Of a DNA stretch of 64,000 bases, positions 61,198 through 64,000 are shown one piece after another (within the stretch, counting starts at the first letter, position 1; each line of letters starts with the position of its first letter). The translations under genes and the position numbers were made by a program. The notes beneath the pieces were generated by a model, which saw nothing but the letters and a program-made list of their open reading frames with translations, had not been told where the DNA came from and did not search any database. The DNA is from Bacteroidales bacterium (GTDB lineage Bacteria > Bacteroidota > Bacteroidia > Bacteroidales > UBA932): the NCBI GenBank assembly GCA_016287875.1, contig JAEEXQ010000001.1, positions 28,105 through 92,104 of the forward strand, read 5' to 3'.

Positions 61198-62141
61198 CGC
61201 GGGACCTCCTTGTAAAGCTCTGTGAATATCTGCTTGGTGCTCTTGCGGGTGAAGATGCTGCCCATCACATTGCGGGCGCTGCGGTACATTATGGAGGCGT
61301 GGCTGCGTGGATCGCTCCTTCGCGCAGGCAGCCATCTGAGTGCGCGCAGAGCTTCCACGCACCAGATGAAAGCTCCCATAAGGGCATATACGAGGGGCCT
61401 GCCGCCGGAATAGAATATCAGCGAGCCGCGTACCCTGGTTGGCTTGATTGCGGTCTCCATCGGCCCGGCGGTAGCTCCGGCCAGGTGGGTTATGCTTACG
61501 TCGGCATCCGTCCAGACCTCCTTGCCCATATCGTTCAGAAGCTGCCCGAGGGCTATGTCTTCGGGGGTGAAGGTGTAGGTCTCGTCGAACCATCCGGCCT
61601 CCCTGAATACATCCGTCCGTATCAGGAAACAGGCTCCGTTCAAGGTCCAGCTGCGGAAGAGCCCCGGCTTGCAGCTCCATTTCCCGGGTTTGGATTCGTC
61701 CACCAGATGGAGGTAGTGCCTCAGATACCTGCACGGGGTCCAGGGGGCGCGGCCGCAGGTCTGTATGCTGCCGTCTTTCAGTACTATCTTGGGGGATATG
61801 GCCGCAACCTTTTCCGGGAGTTTGCCGAAGTCCTCCAGAAGACGGTCGATTACCGGCATATTCATCAGGGTGTCATCGTTTACCACGAAGCAGAAGCGCC
61901 CGGAAGCCTCCCGGAGGGCGATGTTGTTGTTCTCTGCGAAACCTGAGAGCTCCCGGTTTTCGAAGATGCGCACTTCCGGCCAGTCCCGTATCAATGCCGC
62001 CAGGTTCCCTTCGCTGAACCTATAGGCGGTAAGCAGTATCTCATAGCTGCACGAGGTATGCTCCCGTATGCTTTCCAGGCACGGATAAAGCAGGTCCGGC
62101 CGGTTCATCGAAACTATGATTATGGAGACATCGGCTTGCAT
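61194..62141 (-). CDS. Family 2 glycosyltransferase
   Basis: This 315-residue GT2 enzyme has SIIIVSMNRPDLLYPCLESI, FVVNDDTLMNMPVIDRLLED (DD metal motif) and WTLNGACFLIRTDVFREAGW, with ED acceptor-side residues in FTPEDIALG. The C-terminal 80 residues include a hydrophobic stretch (GRPLVYALMGAFIWCVEAL) that may bind the membrane. It is transcribed before the other glycosyltransferase; together they probably extend an envelope polysaccharide. Confidence 0.9.
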   Translation of the reverse strand: MQADVSIIIVSMNRPDLLYPCLESIREHTSCSYEILLTAYRFSEGNLAALIRDWPEVRIFENRELSGFAENNNIALREASGRFCFVVNDDTLMNMPVIDRLLEDFGKLPEKVAAISPKIVLKDGSIQTCGRAPWTPCRYLRHYLHLVDESKPGKWSCKPGLFRSWTLNGACFLIRTDVFREAGWFDETYTFTPEDIALGQLLNDMGKEVWTDADVSITHLAGATAGPMETAIKPTRVRGSLIFYSGGRPLVYALMGAFIWCVEALRALRWLPARRSDPRSHASIMYRSARNVMGSIFTRKSTKQIFTELYKEVPR

Positions 62142-62146
62142 CGTGA

Positions 62147-62176
62147 TTGTAAAGATACATAATTTTATTAAATTTG
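62147..62176 (+). promoter_or_regulatory. Promoter of prfB
   Basis: TTG (62147-62149), 19 bases, TAAATTTG (62169-62176). It ends one base before the first prfB ATG (62178) and four before the second (62181), so the mRNA should be leaderless and the second ATG is the better start. Confidence 0.7.
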
Positions 62177-62177
62177 T

Positions 62178-63248
62178 ATGATGATTACTTCTGAACAGAT
62201 CAAGGACCTCCGGCAGCGTATGGCGGCACTCGAAAAGTCGCTGGACATAGCCGGGAAACGCGAGGATGTCGCAGCCAGGGAGGCTCAAAGCCAGGCGCCC
62301 GGTTTTTGGGATGATCCCAAAGCCGCGGAAGCCTTTATGAAGGGAGTCAGCAGTGTGAAATCGTGGCTCACGTCCTACGACGCGATAGTGTCGGCGGCCG
62401 ATGATCTGGACGTCCTGATGGAACTGGACCCGGAAGGCCCCGATACGGATGCGGCCTATGCGGATGCTCTCAAGAAACTGGAAGACCTCGAATTCAAGAA
62501 TATGCTCGGCGAGGAAGGCGACAATCTGGGCGCCGTCCTCACCATCAATTCCGGAGCCGGCGGCACCGAATCCAACGATTGGTCCGCCATGCTTATGCGT
62601 ATGTATATGCGATGGGGCGAGCGGAACGGCTACAAGATGACCGTCACCGAACTCATAGAAGGGGACGAGGCCGGCATCAAGAGCGCCACCATACAGTTCG
62701 AGGGTGACTATGCATACGGGTACCTGAAGGCCGAGAGCGGAGTGCACAGGCTGGTGCGCATCTCTCCCTTCAATGCCCAGGGCAAGAGGCAGACGACCTT
62801 CTCTTCCGTATTCATCTACCCTCTGGTGGATGATACCATCAACATCGAAATCAACCCTTCCGACATAGAATGGGATACCTTCCGCTCCGGCGGCCACGGC
62901 GGGCAGAACGTGAATAAGGTGGAAACCGGTGTGCGAGTGCGCCACATCCCTACGGGAATAATGGTCGAGAACACTGAGACCCGTTCCCAGCAGGATAACC
63001 GCCAGAATGCCCTTCGCATCCTTAAATCCCGCCTCTATGACATCGAGCTCAAGAAGCGCCAGGAGAAACAGGCGGAGCTGGAAGGGCAGAAGAAAAAGAT
63101 AGAATGGGGCTCGCAGATACGCTCTTACGTGCTGCATCCCTACCGCATGGTCAAGGACCTGCGCACCGGATACGAGACCGCCGATACCCAAGGCGTGCTC
63201 GACGGCGATCTCAACGAATTCATGAAAACCTGGTTAATGCAAAAATAA
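62178..63248 (+). CDS. prfB: Peptide chain release factor 2
   Basis: This 356-residue protein reads UGA and UAA stop codons. It has the SPF-type anticodon region ([20 protein letters not shown]) and the catalytic GGQ loop ([18 protein letters not shown]). The frame is continuous through [10 protein letters not shown], where many bacteria have an in-frame UGA and programmed +1 frameshift, so that autoregulation is absent here. The start may be 62178 or 62181. It is followed two bases later by the fumarase gene. Confidence 0.95.
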   Translation: MMITSEQIKDLRQRMAALEKSLDIAGKREDVAAREAQSQAPGFWDDPKAAEAFMKGVSSVKSWLTSYDAIVSAADDLDVLMELDPEGPDTDAAYADALKKLEDLEFKNMLGEEGDNLGAVLTINSGAGGTESNDWSAMLMRMYMRWGERNGYKMTVTELIEGDEAGIKSATIQFEGDYAYGYLKAESGVHRLVRISPFNAQGKRQTTFSSVFIYPLVDDTINIEINPSDIEWDTFRSGGHGGQNVNKVETGVRVRHIPTGIMVENTETRSQQDNRQNALRILKSRLYDIELKKRQEKQAELEGQKKKIEWGSQIRSYVLHPYRMVKDLRTGYETADTQGVLDGDLNEFMKTWLMQK

Positions 63249-63250
63249 TA

Positions 63251-64000
63251 ATGGAATTCAAGTACGCACCTATGTTCCAGCTTGGGGAGGATAAGACGGA
63301 ATACTACCGCATCCCCGGTTCGGAGAAATATGTGTCCACTTCGCAGTTCGAGGGACACACAATGCTCAAAGTCGCCCCCGAGGCCCTTACCCTCGTGGCC
63401 CAGCAGAGTTTTCACGACTGCGAATTCATGCTGCGCCGCGCCCATAACGAGCAGGTGGCCGCCATACTGGACGACCCCGAGGCGAGCGAGAACGACAAAT
63501 ATGTGGCCCTGCAGTTCCTCCGCAACGCCGAGTGCGCCGTAAAGGGAGTGCTGCCTTTCTGCCAGGACACCGGTACCGCCATCATCCACGGCGAGAAGGG
63601 TCAGCAGGTCTGGACCGGTTTCGAAGATGAGGAGGCTCTGAGCCGCGGTGTGTTCAATACCTACACCCAGGAGAATCTGCGCTACAGCCAGAACGCCCCG
63701 CTGAATATGTACGACGAGGTCAACACCCGCTGCAATCTGCCTGCCCAGATCGATCTGGAGGCGGTCGAAGGGGAGGAATACCGCTTCGTAATGGTAGCGA
63801 AGGGCGGCGGCAGCGCCAACAAGACCTACTTCTACCCTATGACCAAGGCCACCATCCAGAACGAAGGCACCCTGCTTCCTTTCCTGGTGGAGAAGATGAA
63901 GACCCTGGGCACGGCTGCCTGCCCTCCTTACCACATCGCCTTCGTCATCGGCGGCACTTCCGCAGAGAAGAACTTGCTGACGGTGAAACTTGCCAGTATC
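63251..64000 (+). CDS. fumB: Class I fumarate hydratase, N-terminal part (3' end outside window)
   Basis: The frame is open from ATG 63251 to the window edge (250 codons). It begins [20 protein letters not shown] and includes [20 protein letters not shown] with an iron-sulfur Cys, [37 protein letters not shown], and [20 protein letters not shown] with another cluster Cys. This is the oxygen-sensitive 4Fe-4S fumarase that interconverts fumarate and malate, expected in an anaerobe using the reductive TCA branch. The fumA and fumB names cannot be separated by sequence. Confidence 0.93.
   Translation, partial: MEFKYAPMFQLGEDKTEYYRIPGSEKYVSTSQFEGHTMLKVAPEALTLVAQQSFHDCEFMLRRAHNEQVAAILDDPEASENDKYVALQFLRNAECAVKGVLPFCQDTGTAIIHGEKGQQVWTGFEDEEALSRGVFNTYTQENLRYSQNAPLNMYDEVNTRCNLPAQIDLEAVEGEEYRFVMVAKGGGSANKTYFYPMTKATIQNEGTLLPFLVEKMKTLGTAACPPYHIAFVIGGTSAEKNLLTVKLASI

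Overview
The window looks like chromosomal DNA from a GC-rich member of the Bacteroidota, most likely a gut-type Bacteroidales. The evidence is in the sequence. Promoters have the Bacteroidota form (TTTG or TTG, 19-20 bases, TAnnTTTG). Shine-Dalgarno sequences are weak or absent. Families typical of the phylum recur: Hc1-like histone, HU-CCDC81 membrane protein, DUF4837 lipoprotein, BACON/DUF4886 lipoprotein, DUF4922-SpoIID fusion and DUF6515-type protein. There is no rRNA operon, prophage, CRISPR array or complete classical insertion sequence.

Layout. 1-7.5 kb: 3' part of polA, an ECF sigma factor, an organophosphate antiporter, a HAD phosphatase, rsmG with a large in-frame palindromic insert, rpmH and a prolyl oligopeptidase. 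7.5-22 kb: housekeeping genes on both strands (pepC, rmuC, a GDPD lipoprotein, lolC/E-like permease, rbfA, tyrS, tpiA, M6 and C11 peptidases, Hc1, pth, rplY, xerD, tdk, rsmI). 22-24.4 kb: a ComEA-like protein carrying another palindromic insert, then a RAYT (TnpA-REP) transposase gene bracketed by palindromic repeats. 24.4-30.6 kb: trpS-recA, rlmN, a patatin-barrel protein and recX. 30.6-31.2 kb: a 620-base non-coding block packed with hairpins. 31.2-38.2 kb: pdxA-rnhA, then rfbD-rfbC-pheA-aminotransferase-tyrA-DAHP synthase/chorismate mutase. 38.2-50.2 kb: tRNA-Pro, rpsT, tRNA-Glu, then an M23-dxr-rseP-DUF4837 operon, ruvX-def, and a sugar/cell-envelope operon. 50.2-53.3 kb: a lower-GC accessory patch with a candidate small RNA, a 46-codon ORF, a small membrane protein, DUF1963 and DUF695-like genes, one more palindromic repeat and tRNA-Asn. 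53.4-64 kb: HU-CCDC81, Nudix, DUF4922-SpoIID, AmpG (a likely muropeptide-recycling operon), a Ser/Arg-repeat exported protein, murI, two glycosyltransferases, prfB and the 5' part of a class I fumarase.

The most notable system is a family of short palindromic mobile elements together with its probable mobilising enzyme. Four copies of a roughly 112-114 bp element (outer arms GCCGTGGCGG and GCCACGGC, central CTCCCC/GGGGAG hairpin) lie in the window in the same orientation. Two of them bracket the RAYT gene, and one sits inside the coding frame of rsmG. A second palindrome family is embedded in-frame in both rsmG and the ComEA-like gene. In both hosts its core is read in the same frame and encodes VPPLS. 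This resembles the protein-embedded palindromic elements of Rickettsia, but here in a Bacteroidales genome next to a RAYT.
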